Assembly: GCA_000218705.1 (NCBI GenBank)
Contig: GL947594.1
Span: 518,358 to 582,357, forward strand
Reading direction: 5' to 3'
Length of the DNA: 64,000 nt
Source of the DNA: Prochlorococcus marinus bv. HNLC1
GTDB taxonomy: Bacteria > Cyanobacteriota > Cyanobacteriia > PCC-6307 > Cyanobiaceae
Shown here: one piece after another, positions 41,098-49,405 of the stretch
Numbering within the stretch: position 1 is the stretch's first letter
How the letters are laid out: every line of letters starts with the position of its first letter
Translations under genes and position numbers: made by a program
The notes under the pieces: model-generated
What the model saw: the letters and a program-made list of their open reading frames with translations, nothing else
Database searches by the model: none
Told to the model about the DNA's origin: nothing

Positions 41098-41391
41098 TTG
41101 ATTATGAACATGATCACAGAAATCTTTGCTGTATTAGGTCAAACGTTACAAATATACTCTTTCATTCTTATTGTAAGAGTTTTACTTACATGGTTTCCTA
41201 GTATAGATTGGAGTAATGGAATTCTTGCTGCTATATGCTCAATTACAGATCCTTATCTGAACCTTTTTAGAGGGATCATACCACCCATAGGAGGCTTTGA
41301 TATTTCATCAATTTTAGCTTTTTTACTCTTAAATGTTGTTGAGAATTTCATTACTGGACTAGCATACTCTCCCTTATTCGTAAGTTATTAA
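41098..41391 (+). CDS. YggT family membrane protein
   Basis: The 97-aa protein has two hydrophobic segments (about 10-28 and 62-82) and the YggT pattern IYSFILIVRVLLTWFPSIDW plus DPYLNLFRGIIPPIGGFDIS. In cyanobacteria and plastids relatives (YlmG/CCB3) are linked to nucleoid distribution, cell division or cytochrome assembly. The role here is only inferred. It lies 18 bases downstream of scpB, itself a nucleoid protein, so co-transcription fits. It converges with the MazG-like gene over one base. Confidence 0.85.
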   Translation: MIMNMITEIFAVLGQTLQIYSFILIVRVLLTWFPSIDWSNGILAAICSITDPYLNLFRGIIPPIGGFDISSILAFLLLNVVENFITGLAYSPLFVSY

Positions 41392-41392
41392 A

Positions 41393-41722
41393 TTATCTAT
41401 CATCTCCTGAACCTGAAATTTTCCCTCTAGATAATCTTAGTTTTAATTTCTCTAAATTATCTTTAGCTACATCACTAAGAGAAAAATTTAATTCGTCACA
41501 TAGATTTGATAAATACCAAAGAACGTCTCCAATTTCCTTCTTTAAAGCTAATTTGGATTCATTATCAAAAGTTCCATTTTTATCCCTCAAAATTTTTTTT
41601 ATCTTTTCAGCAACTTCTCCACTTTCACCCACTAAACCTAGCGTTGGGTATATAAAATTTTTATCTTTATTAGGATAGATAGCAGTTTTTCTTGCTTCTT
41701 TTTGATAATTATCAAAATCCAT
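41393..41722 (-). CDS. MazG-like nucleotide pyrophosphohydrolase
   Basis: The 109-aa single-domain protein fits the all-alpha NTP pyrophosphatase family. It shows GLVGESGEVAEKIKKILRD, where the two Glu of ExxE bind Mg (near residue 35), and KKEIGDVLWYLSNLCDEL, supplying the second E..D pair (near 66). It is the short form, not the two-domain E. coli MazG. Substrates of this family include non-canonical dNTPs; which one applies here is not readable. Similar short mazG genes occur in cyanophages. Divergent from pyk, 56-base gap. Confidence 0.85.
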   Translation of the reverse strand: MDFDNYQKEARKTAIYPNKDKNFIYPTLGLVGESGEVAEKIKKILRDKNGTFDNESKLALKKEIGDVLWYLSNLCDELNFSLSDVAKDNLEKLKLRLSRGKISGSGDDR

Positions 41723-41778
41723 GGCTTATTAATGAAGTTTTTAATATGATAAATTTAACTTATTCTTGAAAAATTTAT

Positions 41779-43569
41779 ATGCCAAATGTTGATTTAAAAA
41801 GAAGAACAAAGATAGTTGCAACTATAGGTCCTGCAACTCAATCGGAATCGGTCATAACTGAACTTATTAAAGCTGGAGTTACGACTTTTAGATTGAATTT
41901 TTCTCATGGAGATCATGAAGATCATGCCGAAAGGATTAAAACAATCAGAAAAGTTTCTTCGGAACTAGATTTACATATAGGAATATTACAGGATTTACAA
42001 GGACCAAAAATTCGTTTAGGGAGATTTAAAGATGGCCCTGTAAAAGTAAAAAAAGGTGATATATTTTCCTTAACCTCAAAAAATGTTGAATGTAGTAACA
42101 AAATTGCAAATGTTACTTATGAAAAATTAACCAATGAAGTTTCTGTAGGAAAAAGAATATTGCTTGATGACGGAAGAGTTGAAATGATTGTAGAGAAAAT
42201 AGATAACAAAGAAAATTTACTTATTTGTAAAGTCACAGTTGGTGGCGTACTTTCAAATAATAAAGGTGTAAACTTTCCAGATGTGCAATTATCTGTAAAA
42301 GCTCTTACAGACAAAGATAAAAAAGATTTAGAGTTTGGATTAAAATCTGGAGTTGATTGGATTGCATTAAGCTTTGTAAGAAATCCATCTGATATAAATG
42401 AAATCAAAGATTTAATTAATAAGCACGGTTATTCAACTCCTGTAGTAGCAAAAATTGAAAAATTTGAGGCAATAGATCAGATAGACTCTGTTTTACCTTT
42501 ATGTGATGGAGTCATGGTTGCTAGAGGTGATTTAGGAGTTGAAATGCCACCAGAAGAAGTGCCATTATTACAAAAAGAGTTAATTAAAAAAGCTAATACA
42601 CTTGGTATACCAATAATAACTGCAACACAAATGTTGGACTCTATGGCATCAAGTCCTAGACCGACAAGGGCAGAAGTAAGTGATGTCGCTAATGCAATAC
42701 TTGATGGAACTGATGCAGTTATGCTTTCAAATGAAACAGCTGTAGGTGATTATCCAATAGAAGCTGTTAAAACCATGGCAACCATAGCTAGAAGGATTGA
42801 AAGAGATTATCCACAAAAAGCTATTGAGAGTCACCTCCCAAGTACAATCCCTAATGCTATTAGTGCAGCAGTTAGTAGTATATCAAGGCAACTAGACGCT
42901 GCTGCCATAATACCTCTTACAAAATCTGGAGCTACAGCTCATAATGTCAGTAAATTTAGACCTCCTACTCCAATACTCGCTACAACAAGTGAAAAGTCAG
43001 TTGCAAGAAGATTGCAACTTGCATGGGGAGTGACACCAATATTAATAGAGAGTCAAGAAAGAGCAGCCAAGATTTTTAGTATAGCTATGCAGATTGCTCA
43101 AGAAATGAATATTCTTAAGCAGGGAGATTTAGTCGTACAAACAGCAGGAACATTAACTGGTGTTAGCGGTTCGACAGATTTAATTAAAGTTGGTTTAGTT
43201 AGAGAAGTAATTGCTCGTGGTATATCTATTGGCGAAACAGCTGTTACTGGAAAAGCTAGAGTAATTAATAATGAAAAAGATTTATCTCTAGTATCACCTG
43301 GAGAAATAATTATAGTTGAAAAAAATTTATTAGAGCTTTTACCATTTTCAAAACAAATTACAGGAATAATAACTGATGAATCTTTTGAAAAATGTTTAGA
43401 AGTTTACAAAAAGCTAGATTCTAATATTTCTACAATCTGTCAGCTTGATTCAGTTATTAATAATATAAAAGATGAAGATTTGATAACTTTACAACTAAAT
43501 GAAGGTGTGATTTATAAAGGTCAAATCGAAGGATCTCACGATTTAGAAGAAAAATATAAATATGTCTAG
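41779..43569 (+). CDS. pyk: pyruvate kinase
   Basis: The 596-aa enzyme makes pyruvate and ATP from PEP. The N-terminus TKIVATIGPATQSESVI, the catalytic VARGDLGVEMPPEEVPLLQK (near residue 250), the Mg/K site ITATQMLDSMASSPRPTRAEVSDVANAILDG (near 276-307) and the C-domain TKSGATAHNVSKFRPPTPILA are clear. An extra C-terminal domain of about 120 residues resembles the PEP-utilizer mobile domain (TGKARVINNEKD), as in Bacillus and cyanobacterial enzymes. The frame is intact. The next gene starts 8 bases before its end. Confidence 0.95.
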   Translation: MPNVDLKRRTKIVATIGPATQSESVITELIKAGVTTFRLNFSHGDHEDHAERIKTIRKVSSELDLHIGILQDLQGPKIRLGRFKDGPVKVKKGDIFSLTSKNVECSNKIANVTYEKLTNEVSVGKRILLDDGRVEMIVEKIDNKENLLICKVTVGGVLSNNKGVNFPDVQLSVKALTDKDKKDLEFGLKSGVDWIALSFVRNPSDINEIKDLINKHGYSTPVVAKIEKFEAIDQIDSVLPLCDGVMVARGDLGVEMPPEEVPLLQKELIKKANTLGIPIITATQMLDSMASSPRPTRAEVSDVANAILDGTDAVMLSNETAVGDYPIEAVKTMATIARRIERDYPQKAIESHLPSTIPNAISAAVSSISRQLDAAAIIPLTKSGATAHNVSKFRPPTPILATTSEKSVARRLQLAWGVTPILIESQERAAKIFSIAMQIAQEMNILKQGDLVVQTAGTLTGVSGSTDLIKVGLVREVIARGISIGETAVTGKARVINNEKDLSLVSPGEIIIVEKNLLELLPFSKQITGIITDESFEKCLEVYKKLDSNISTICQLDSVINNIKDEDLITLQLNEGVIYKGQIEGSHDLEEKYKYV

Positions 43570-44791
43570 AAATATCTCACTTAAAGAAGCCTTTAAAATG
43601 GCTGCAAAAACTCTAGTATCCAATAAATTAAGAAGTTCCTTAACTATGTTGGGGATAATTATTGGAAATGCATCAGTAATAACATTAGTAGGACTAGGGA
43701 GAGGTGCTCAAACATTAGCTAAAAATCAATTAAGTAACTTGGGTGCCAATGTTTTATTTATTGTTCCAGGTAATAATGACACTAGAAGAAGAGGTATAGC
43801 ATTTCCAAAAAACTTGGTATTAGATGATGCCTATGCTATCGAAGAACAAGTTCCAAGCGTAAAAAAAGTTGCACCACAAATTTCTGCGAATGAGATTGTC
43901 CAATCAAATTCAAAAAGTTTAAGCATTTCAATTGCAGGAGTTACACCAGAATTTTTACAAGTCAGAAGTTTTGAAGTAGATGAAGGAAGATTTATATCTC
44001 AAAATGATGTAAAGGGTTCTAGAAGTGTTGTAGTCATAGGACCTGATTTGAAAACCGAATTTTTCAACGATGATATAGCTTTAGGAAAAAATATTAGAAT
44101 AAAAGATCATTCATACGAAATAATTGGAATACTTGAACCTAAGGGTGCTGTATTTGGGAGTAATCAAGACAAAAATGCCTATATTCCTTTAACAACAATG
44201 GTAAATAGAATTACTGGTAAAGATCCCACCTTTGGAATTAGTTTAAGCTTTATAAGTGTTGAAGCAATAAGTAAAAACAAAACAAGTGCAGCAAAGTTTC
44301 AAATAACAAATTTATTAAGGCAAAGACATAAAATACTTAGAGATGATGATTTTGCGGTGAGATCTCAAGAAGATGCATTAAATATAGTAACCAACATTAC
44401 AAGTGGTCTAACTTTTTTATTAGCTGGAATTGGTGCAGTATCACTAATCGTAGGTGGTATAGGAATAATGAATATAATGCTTGTTTCAGTAAGTGAAAGA
44501 ACGGAAGAGATAGGCCTCAGAAAAGCAATTGGAGCAAAACAGTCCGATGTATTAATTCAATTTCTTTTTGAGGCTTTAATACTTTCGGTTATAGGAGGAC
44601 TTATTGGCACAGTTACAGGATTATCAGGTGTCTACATAATAGGAATTATTACACCACTGCCAGCTTCGGTTGGAATACCTACAACATTATCCACAATGAT
44701 AATTTCAGGTTCTATTGGTCTTATCTTTGGTGTTTTACCAGCGAAAAGAGCATCTAAACTAGACCCAATAGTAGCCTTAAGAAGTTTATAG
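43562..44791 (+). CDS. MacB/FtsX-type ABC transporter permease
   Basis: The 409-aa protein has the FtsX/MacB permease layout. An N-terminal span (about 24-45) is followed by a periplasmic MacB-core domain of around 200 residues (starting RGAQTLAKNQLSNLGANVLFIVPG). Three C-terminal spans sit in LLAGIGAVSLIVGGIGIMNIM (near 290), LFEALILSVIGGLIGTVTGL and TLSTMIISGSIGLIFGVLPA. The ATPase partner is not adjacent. It overlaps pyk by 8 bases, so it is likely co-transcribed. Substrate unknown; relatives export peptides, lipids or glycolipids. Confidence 0.87.
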   Translation: MSRNISLKEAFKMAAKTLVSNKLRSSLTMLGIIIGNASVITLVGLGRGAQTLAKNQLSNLGANVLFIVPGNNDTRRRGIAFPKNLVLDDAYAIEEQVPSVKKVAPQISANEIVQSNSKSLSISIAGVTPEFLQVRSFEVDEGRFISQNDVKGSRSVVVIGPDLKTEFFNDDIALGKNIRIKDHSYEIIGILEPKGAVFGSNQDKNAYIPLTTMVNRITGKDPTFGISLSFISVEAISKNKTSAAKFQITNLLRQRHKILRDDDFAVRSQEDALNIVTNITSGLTFLLAGIGAVSLIVGGIGIMNIMLVSVSERTEEIGLRKAIGAKQSDVLIQFLFEALILSVIGGLIGTVTGLSGVYIIGIITPLPASVGIPTTLSTMIISGSIGLIFGVLPAKRASKLDPIVALRSL

Positions 44792-44813
44792 ACATATAAA
44801 GTACTTAATATTC

Positions 44814-45383
44814 ATGATCAATAAAAAGAATATTTATAAATTTATAGTTTCTTTTCAGAGCATTTTAATTTCAACGATGATTCCCATAAATATACCCATA
44901 CCTTCTATTGAAAATATTTATAGAATTGTAGAAATTCCAATCAATTATCAAATTCCTACAATTATATTTTTAACTCTTATTTTTTCAGGAGAATTTATAA
45001 AAAAAGTTTACGCTATTTATATATTTATTGGTTTATTTTTTCTGCCAGTATTTTTTGATGGAGGATCAATAGGATATTTAATGACACCCAATTTTGGATA
45101 TTTATTAGGTATATTTCCATTAATAAGTGTCATCAATATATTAAATAAAAAAAATAATTTATCTTTGATTAAATATATAAAATATTCATTAGCAGGTTTA
45201 ATAATTATGCATTTTACTGGTATTTCTTATTTAACTTTCCAATTATTAATTTTTAATAAACCAAACTTAATACCTTACAATATTGGATTATTTTCATTGA
45301 ATAAAATACCATTTCAAATAATAAGTTTAATTCCAGTATATTTAATCATTAATCTAATAAATAAGTTAAAACTTAAAAAATGA
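44814..45383 (+). CDS. bioY: BioY-like membrane protein (putative biotin transporter subunit)
   Basis: The 189-aa product is an integral membrane protein with about five to six spans. The middle carries FFDGGSIGYLMTPNFGYLLGIF (near residue 82), resembling the conserved GG..YL..PTGGYLLGF segment of BioY, the substrate-binding subunit of ECF biotin transporters. The match is partial because the gene is highly diverged, so the ligand is an inference. It overlaps lspA by 4 bases (ATGA), so translation is coupled. No ECF ATPase genes are in the window. Confidence 0.7.
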   Translation: MINKKNIYKFIVSFQSILISTMIPINIPIPSIENIYRIVEIPINYQIPTIIFLTLIFSGEFIKKVYAIYIFIGLFFLPVFFDGGSIGYLMTPNFGYLLGIFPLISVINILNKKNNLSLIKYIKYSLAGLIIMHFTGISYLTFQLLIFNKPNLIPYNIGLFSLNKIPFQIISLIPVYLIINLINKLKLKK

Positions 45384-45847
45384 AAAAATATCTTAATAAT
45401 AAAATTAATTATTTTGCTATAATTCTTATTTTCTGCTCCTTAGATCAATTTAGTAAAATTTACATAAATTTAAATTTAAATAAATTATTAAATAAGGATT
45501 TATTAATATTTACAATAGAATTTGTACGTAATTATGGGGCAGCATTTAATATTTTATCTGGTAGCAGATTATTCTTATCTTTTATTAGTGTAATCTCAAC
45601 AATTATATTATCTTATTTTATTTTCATAAGAGAGAATAAACTTATTAATAAATATGGTTTGTCATTTATACTTGCTGGTAGTATTGGTAATGGCATAGAT
45701 AGAATTCTCAATGGTTATGTTATAGATTTTATAAAAATTAAATTTATAGATTTTCCAGTATTTAATATTGCAGATATAGTAATTAATATAGGAGTCTTGA
45801 TTTTAATGATAAGTTATTTTAGATATAAAAATAAATTTGATGAATAA
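45380..45847 (+). CDS. lspA: lipoprotein signal peptidase
   Basis: The 155-aa protein has four membrane spans and removes lipoprotein signal peptides. The conserved boxes are DQFSKIYINLNL (near residue 20), FVRNYGAAFNIL (near 49), IGNGIDRILNGYVIDFI (first catalytic Asp, near 110) and FPVFNIADIVINIG (second catalytic Asp, near 130). Length is normal. Start ATG overlaps the stop of the upstream BioY-like gene by 4 bases, and the end overlaps the GTPase gene. Confidence 0.93.
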   Translation: MKKYLNNKINYFAIILIFCSLDQFSKIYINLNLNKLLNKDLLIFTIEFVRNYGAAFNILSGSRLFLSFISVISTIILSYFIFIRENKLINKYGLSFILAGSIGNGIDRILNGYVIDFIKIKFIDFPVFNIADIVINIGVLILMISYFRYKNKFDE

Positions 45848-47339
45848 TTTTCTTAAAAACTATAATAAATATATAATTCCTTTATTAATTATCTATTTGG
45901 TAACTAATATAGTAAAAAGTGTATTTAATATTTATTTCTTATTAATTTTACTTGGAATTACATTATTTCTTTATAAAACTAATAAGAGACTGTTCAAAAA
46001 GATATTATATAAAACTATTTTCAAAAATAAATCATACAAAGTAAATAATAAAGTAATAGCAGCAAAGAAAACTCTTAAGGGAATTAATGAGATTATTTAT
46101 CAAATAGAGAATAAGGTAAATATTGAGATGATTAATTATGAGAAATTTAAAATTGAGAAACAACTTAATTCTGCAGATTATAATGTAATTCTATTTGGAG
46201 CTGGATCCTGCGGCAAAACATCATTAGCAAGAGGGTTACTTAAAAGTATTGTAGGTGAAACTTCTCCTACTATTGGAACAACTAAAAATTCAAATATTTA
46301 TAAGATTAATATTCCTTTTCTAAAAAGAAATATAAATATTATTGATACACCTGGACTTTTTGAAGCATCTATTGAAGGAGAAAGAAGAGAAGAAAAAACT
46401 ATTAAAAAAGCTTCGAAATCTGATTTAATAATATTTGTTATTGATCAAGATTTAAATAAATATGAACTCTATTTAATAAAGCAATTATCTAAGATTGGCA
46501 AATCAATCATTATTGCATTAAATAAGTGTGATTTGCGTTCAAGAAACCAAAACGAAAGTATCAAGATAAATATATATAAATTAATTAATGAATTTTCTAG
46601 AGATACAAAAATAATATTTACAGTCGCATCACCTCAGACTATTGCCAGTATTGGAAGTAAACCTATAAAGAAAGAAATATTTGTGGATAATTTGTTTAAT
46701 GCAATTATCGATATTCTAGATAGAAATGGTGAGGAATTATTAGCAGATAATATACTTTTTCAGTGTAATAAATTAGGTTTAATCAGCAAAGATATAATTA
46801 ACAAACAAAGGAATACATCTTCAAAAAAAATAATTAATCGATATGCGTGGATAACAAGTGGAGTAATATTTATCACTCCTTTACCTGGTATAGACTTATT
46901 GGCTACAAGTGTAATAAATATTCAAATGATAATAGAAATTTCAAAGATATATGGAGCAAATATAACAAAAGAAAGAGCCATTGAACTTACAAAATCTATA
47001 GTAAAGGTTATAGCAACACTAGGAGTTGTGAAAGGTGGAATGAATATGTTTACTAATTTATTATCAACAAATTTCACCACAAGATTTATAACAAAATCAG
47101 TGCAATCAATCACAGCTGCATGGATAATCAGACTTGTTGGTCTTGCATTCATACAATATTTTGAAAAAAATCAAAGTTGGGGCGATGGTGGTATTCAAGA
47201 AATAGTTCAGAATCTTTATGAAATAAATAAAAGAGAAGATATACTAAAAGATTTCCTAAAAGAAGCTTTGCAAAAGATCAATTTAAAGGATAATTCCTTA
47301 AACAAGAAACAATTACCCCCATATTCTCACTTTGATTGA
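45840..47339 (+). CDS. membrane-associated GTPase with DUF697 domain
   Basis: The protein (about 499 aa from ATG 45840; a TTG lies one codon upstream) has an N-terminal hydrophobic pair (about 15-45). A P-loop GTPase follows, with FGAGSCGKTSLARG (Walker A, near 120), INIIDTPGLFEA (G3) and ALNKCDLRS (G4, NKxD). A C-terminal DUF697-type membrane domain (SGVIFITPLPGIDLLATSVINIQMI) comes last. The layout matches cyanobacterial YcjF/DUF697 GTPases, whose role is not firmly known. It overlaps lspA by 8 bases. The final 62 bases overlap a small gene on the other strand. Confidence 0.85.
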   Translation: MNNFLKNYNKYIIPLLIIYLVTNIVKSVFNIYFLLILLGITLFLYKTNKRLFKKILYKTIFKNKSYKVNNKVIAAKKTLKGINEIIYQIENKVNIEMINYEKFKIEKQLNSADYNVILFGAGSCGKTSLARGLLKSIVGETSPTIGTTKNSNIYKINIPFLKRNINIIDTPGLFEASIEGERREEKTIKKASKSDLIIFVIDQDLNKYELYLIKQLSKIGKSIIIALNKCDLRSRNQNESIKINIYKLINEFSRDTKIIFTVASPQTIASIGSKPIKKEIFVDNLFNAIIDILDRNGEELLADNILFQCNKLGLISKDIINKQRNTSSKKIINRYAWITSGVIFITPLPGIDLLATSVINIQMIIEISKIYGANITKERAIELTKSIVKVIATLGVVKGGMNMFTNLLSTNFTTRFITKSVQSITAAWIIRLVGLAFIQYFEKNQSWGDGGIQEIVQNLYEINKREDILKDFLKEALQKINLKDNSLNKKQLPPYSHFD

Positions 47340-47457
47340 TTAAATAATTATTTAAGTTGCTGCGAAAATCAAAAACGCTAATAAAAAGCAAATAAATTAT
47401 ACAAATGACTATTGAAATAAAGCCTGTTATTTTAGCTATAAATTTTGGTCTATTCAT
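47278..47457 (-). CDS. small single-span membrane protein, 59 aa (translationally coupled)
   Basis: ATG at 47457-47455 opens a 59-codon frame ending TGA at 47278-47280. It starts exactly in the ATGA overlap with the stop of the upstream decarboxylase gene, a classic coupling arrangement. The product begins MNRPKFIAKITG, then has one strong hydrophobic span (about residues 11-29) and SVFDFRSNLNNYL after it. The N-terminal part resembles small conserved membrane proteins of marine picocyanobacteria as I know them, but I cannot name a family. The last 62 bases run antisense to the GTPase gene, so an earlier natural end is possible. Confidence 0.6.
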   Translation of the reverse strand: MNRPKFIAKITGFISIVICIIYLLFISVFDFRSNLNNYLINQSENMGVIVSCLRNYPLN

Positions 47458-48854
47458 GCATTAAAGTTATTTATAAGATTAGTTAGTTCTGAGATATGTA
47501 GAGTTGTAGTATTAAAATTTCCAAATACAACTCTAAGATAATATTGCCCTTTATAAAATGGTCTAGAGATCATATAATTTTTCTCAATCAATAATTTTTT
47601 TGCCTTCAGGGTCCAATTATTTGACTCTTCAGCATTCATTCTCTTTGGCAAAAAAGATACTATATGCAATGGCCCACTATAAATTTCAAATTTATTTTCA
47701 TCTAATTTTTCAATAAATATTGATTTTTTTAAAAGAGACTCTTTTAATATCTTTTCAATTCCTTGCATACCTAAAAATCTCAAACCAAGCCAAAGTTTTA
47801 TAATTTCTGCTGGTCTAGAGCCTTGAACACCAAGTTCTCCTCTATTGATTACATCATCGGGGGAATCAATATAAGGGAGGCCAGTCTGAAATGTATTTTT
47901 TAAAGTATTAAAATCTGACACAAGTAATAGTGAAGAAGTCTTTGCTATCCCTATCAGTTTCTGCGGATTAATAGTTATAGAATTAGCATTACATACATTA
48001 AAATTATTTATATTATCAAATTTATTGTTTGCTAGTAAAAATACTCCTCCGATAGAAGCATCAATATGAAACCAGATTTTTTTTTCTTTACATATATTTC
48101 CTATCTCATTTATGGGGTCTAATGCCCCTCGAATAGTTGTACCAAAAGTTGCTACTACTGCAAAGATTTTTCTTCCACTATCAATTAAGGAATTAAGTAA
48201 TTTAATAAAAGATGGAATATGCATACATCCATTTTTATCTGTATGAACAATATATATATTTTTATCTTCAACGCCTAAGATTTTTGCACATTTTTTAATA
48301 GAGACATGAGCATCTTCACTAGTTATTATCACAGCTTCATTGTTAAATGTTAAACCAGAAGAATATTTAGCTGTTACGAGAGCATTTAGGTTATTTAATG
48401 TACCACCACTAGCTGCGATACCGCCAGAATCTTCGTTAAATCCAATCTTTTTAGATAACCATTTACATATATCATTCTCAAGTTTTGAAATACTTGGGGA
48501 TAATTCTTCTGCTAATAAATTATTATTTAAGCCAGAAGCTATTAGATCTCCAATAATAGATATTGTTAGAGGAGGTGGATCTAAATGAGCAAGGGAACCT
48601 GGATGTGAAGGGCAAAAAGATGTATATATTAATTTTTCAATTTCACTTAAAAGATTATTTACATCAGAACCATTTTTTAGAGGATAGGTAACTTTAAATT
48701 CATTATTTAATGGAAGAGGAGATCGTTTATTTGTATCTGAATACCATTTACATAATAATTCTGAGGTTTTTCTCAAAAGATCAAGTAATTCTTCATTATT
48801 TCCATTAATAGAGGGAAAATAATTTATATCATCGTTGGTAATTTTCTCAGTCAT
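47454..48854 (-). CDS. group II PLP-dependent amino acid decarboxylase
   Basis: The 466-aa protein belongs to the glutamate / aromatic-amino-acid / diaminobutyrate decarboxylase family. It shows LDPPPLTISIIGDLIASGLNNN near residue 90, GIAASGGTLNNLNALVTAK (cofactor ring), WFHIDASIGGVFLL (Asp to pyridine nitrogen, near 263), and the PLP lysine in SITINPQKLIGIAKTSSLL (near 297). The usual H-K pair at the lysine is changed to Gln-Lys (PQKLIG), a noteworthy deviation. The substrate is not decided by sequence. Divergent from tadA, 32-base gap. Confidence 0.85.
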   Translation of the reverse strand: MTEKITNDDINYFPSINGNNEELLDLLRKTSELLCKWYSDTNKRSPLPLNNEFKVTYPLKNGSDVNNLLSEIEKLIYTSFCPSHPGSLAHLDPPPLTISIIGDLIASGLNNNLLAEELSPSISKLENDICKWLSKKIGFNEDSGGIAASGGTLNNLNALVTAKYSSGLTFNNEAVIITSEDAHVSIKKCAKILGVEDKNIYIVHTDKNGCMHIPSFIKLLNSLIDSGRKIFAVVATFGTTIRGALDPINEIGNICKEKKIWFHIDASIGGVFLLANNKFDNINNFNVCNANSITINPQKLIGIAKTSSLLLVSDFNTLKNTFQTGLPYIDSPDDVINRGELGVQGSRPAEIIKLWLGLRFLGMQGIEKILKESLLKKSIFIEKLDENKFEIYSGPLHIVSFLPKRMNAEESNNWTLKAKKLLIEKNYMISRPFYKGQYYLRVVFGNFNTTTLHISELTNLINNFNA

Positions 48855-48886
48855 TTATGTAATTTTCAACAAATAGGTTTTAAAAT

Positions 48887-49405
48887 ATGAATATGAAAGA
48901 ACTAGTAAAAAATTTAAAAGATCCAATTACAGAAGAGAAAAACACATATTTAAAATATAGTAAATGGATGAAAGTAGTGCTTAGGAGAGCTCAAGTTGTT
49001 GGGGAAAGAGAACTTCCAATCTCAGCATTAATAATAGACCAAAATGGAAGGTGTATTGGAAGGGGTAGTAACAAAAGAGAAATAAATAAAGATCCATTAG
49101 GTCATGCAGAATTAATTGCATTACGCCAAGCAGCCTGGATAAAAAATGACTGGAGATTTAATGATTGTGTGATGATAGTAAATTTAGAGCCATGTCAGAT
49201 GTGTGCCGGGGCAATAATACAATCTAGGATGGGTAAGGTAATTTTTTCAGCTAATGATTTTAAAAGAGGTGGATTAGGTGGAACTATAGATTTATCAAAA
49301 CATAAGAGTGCTCATCATAAGATGGAAGTTATAAGCGGAGTATTGGAACAGGAGTCTAGTATGCTAATTAAAAATTGGTTTAAAAAGCTGCGGAACGAAA
49401 AATAG
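48887..49405 (+). CDS. tadA: tRNA-specific adenosine deaminase
   Basis: TadA makes inosine at the wobble position of tRNA-Arg(ACG). The 172-aa protein carries the zinc and proton-shuttle motif HAELIALRQA (His73, Glu75) and the EPCQMCAGAIIQSRMGKVIF segment with Cys103 and Cys106 binding zinc. FKRGGLGGTIDLSKHKSAHHK near 124 is the tRNA-binding extension. Start ATG 48887, with a second in-frame ATG two codons on. It runs 26 bases into the end of the aminotransferase gene on the opposite strand. Confidence 0.93.
   Translation: MNMKELVKNLKDPITEEKNTYLKYSKWMKVVLRRAQVVGERELPISALIIDQNGRCIGRGSNKREINKDPLGHAELIALRQAAWIKNDWRFNDCVMIVNLEPCQMCAGAIIQSRMGKVIFSANDFKRGGLGGTIDLSKHKSAHHKMEVISGVLEQESSMLIKNWFKKLRNEK

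Noticed and set aside
46922..47152. 76-aa hydrophobic frame antisense to the GTPase gene
   Set aside because: It is the mirror of the DUF697 membrane segment and has no start context or family; a shadow frame.
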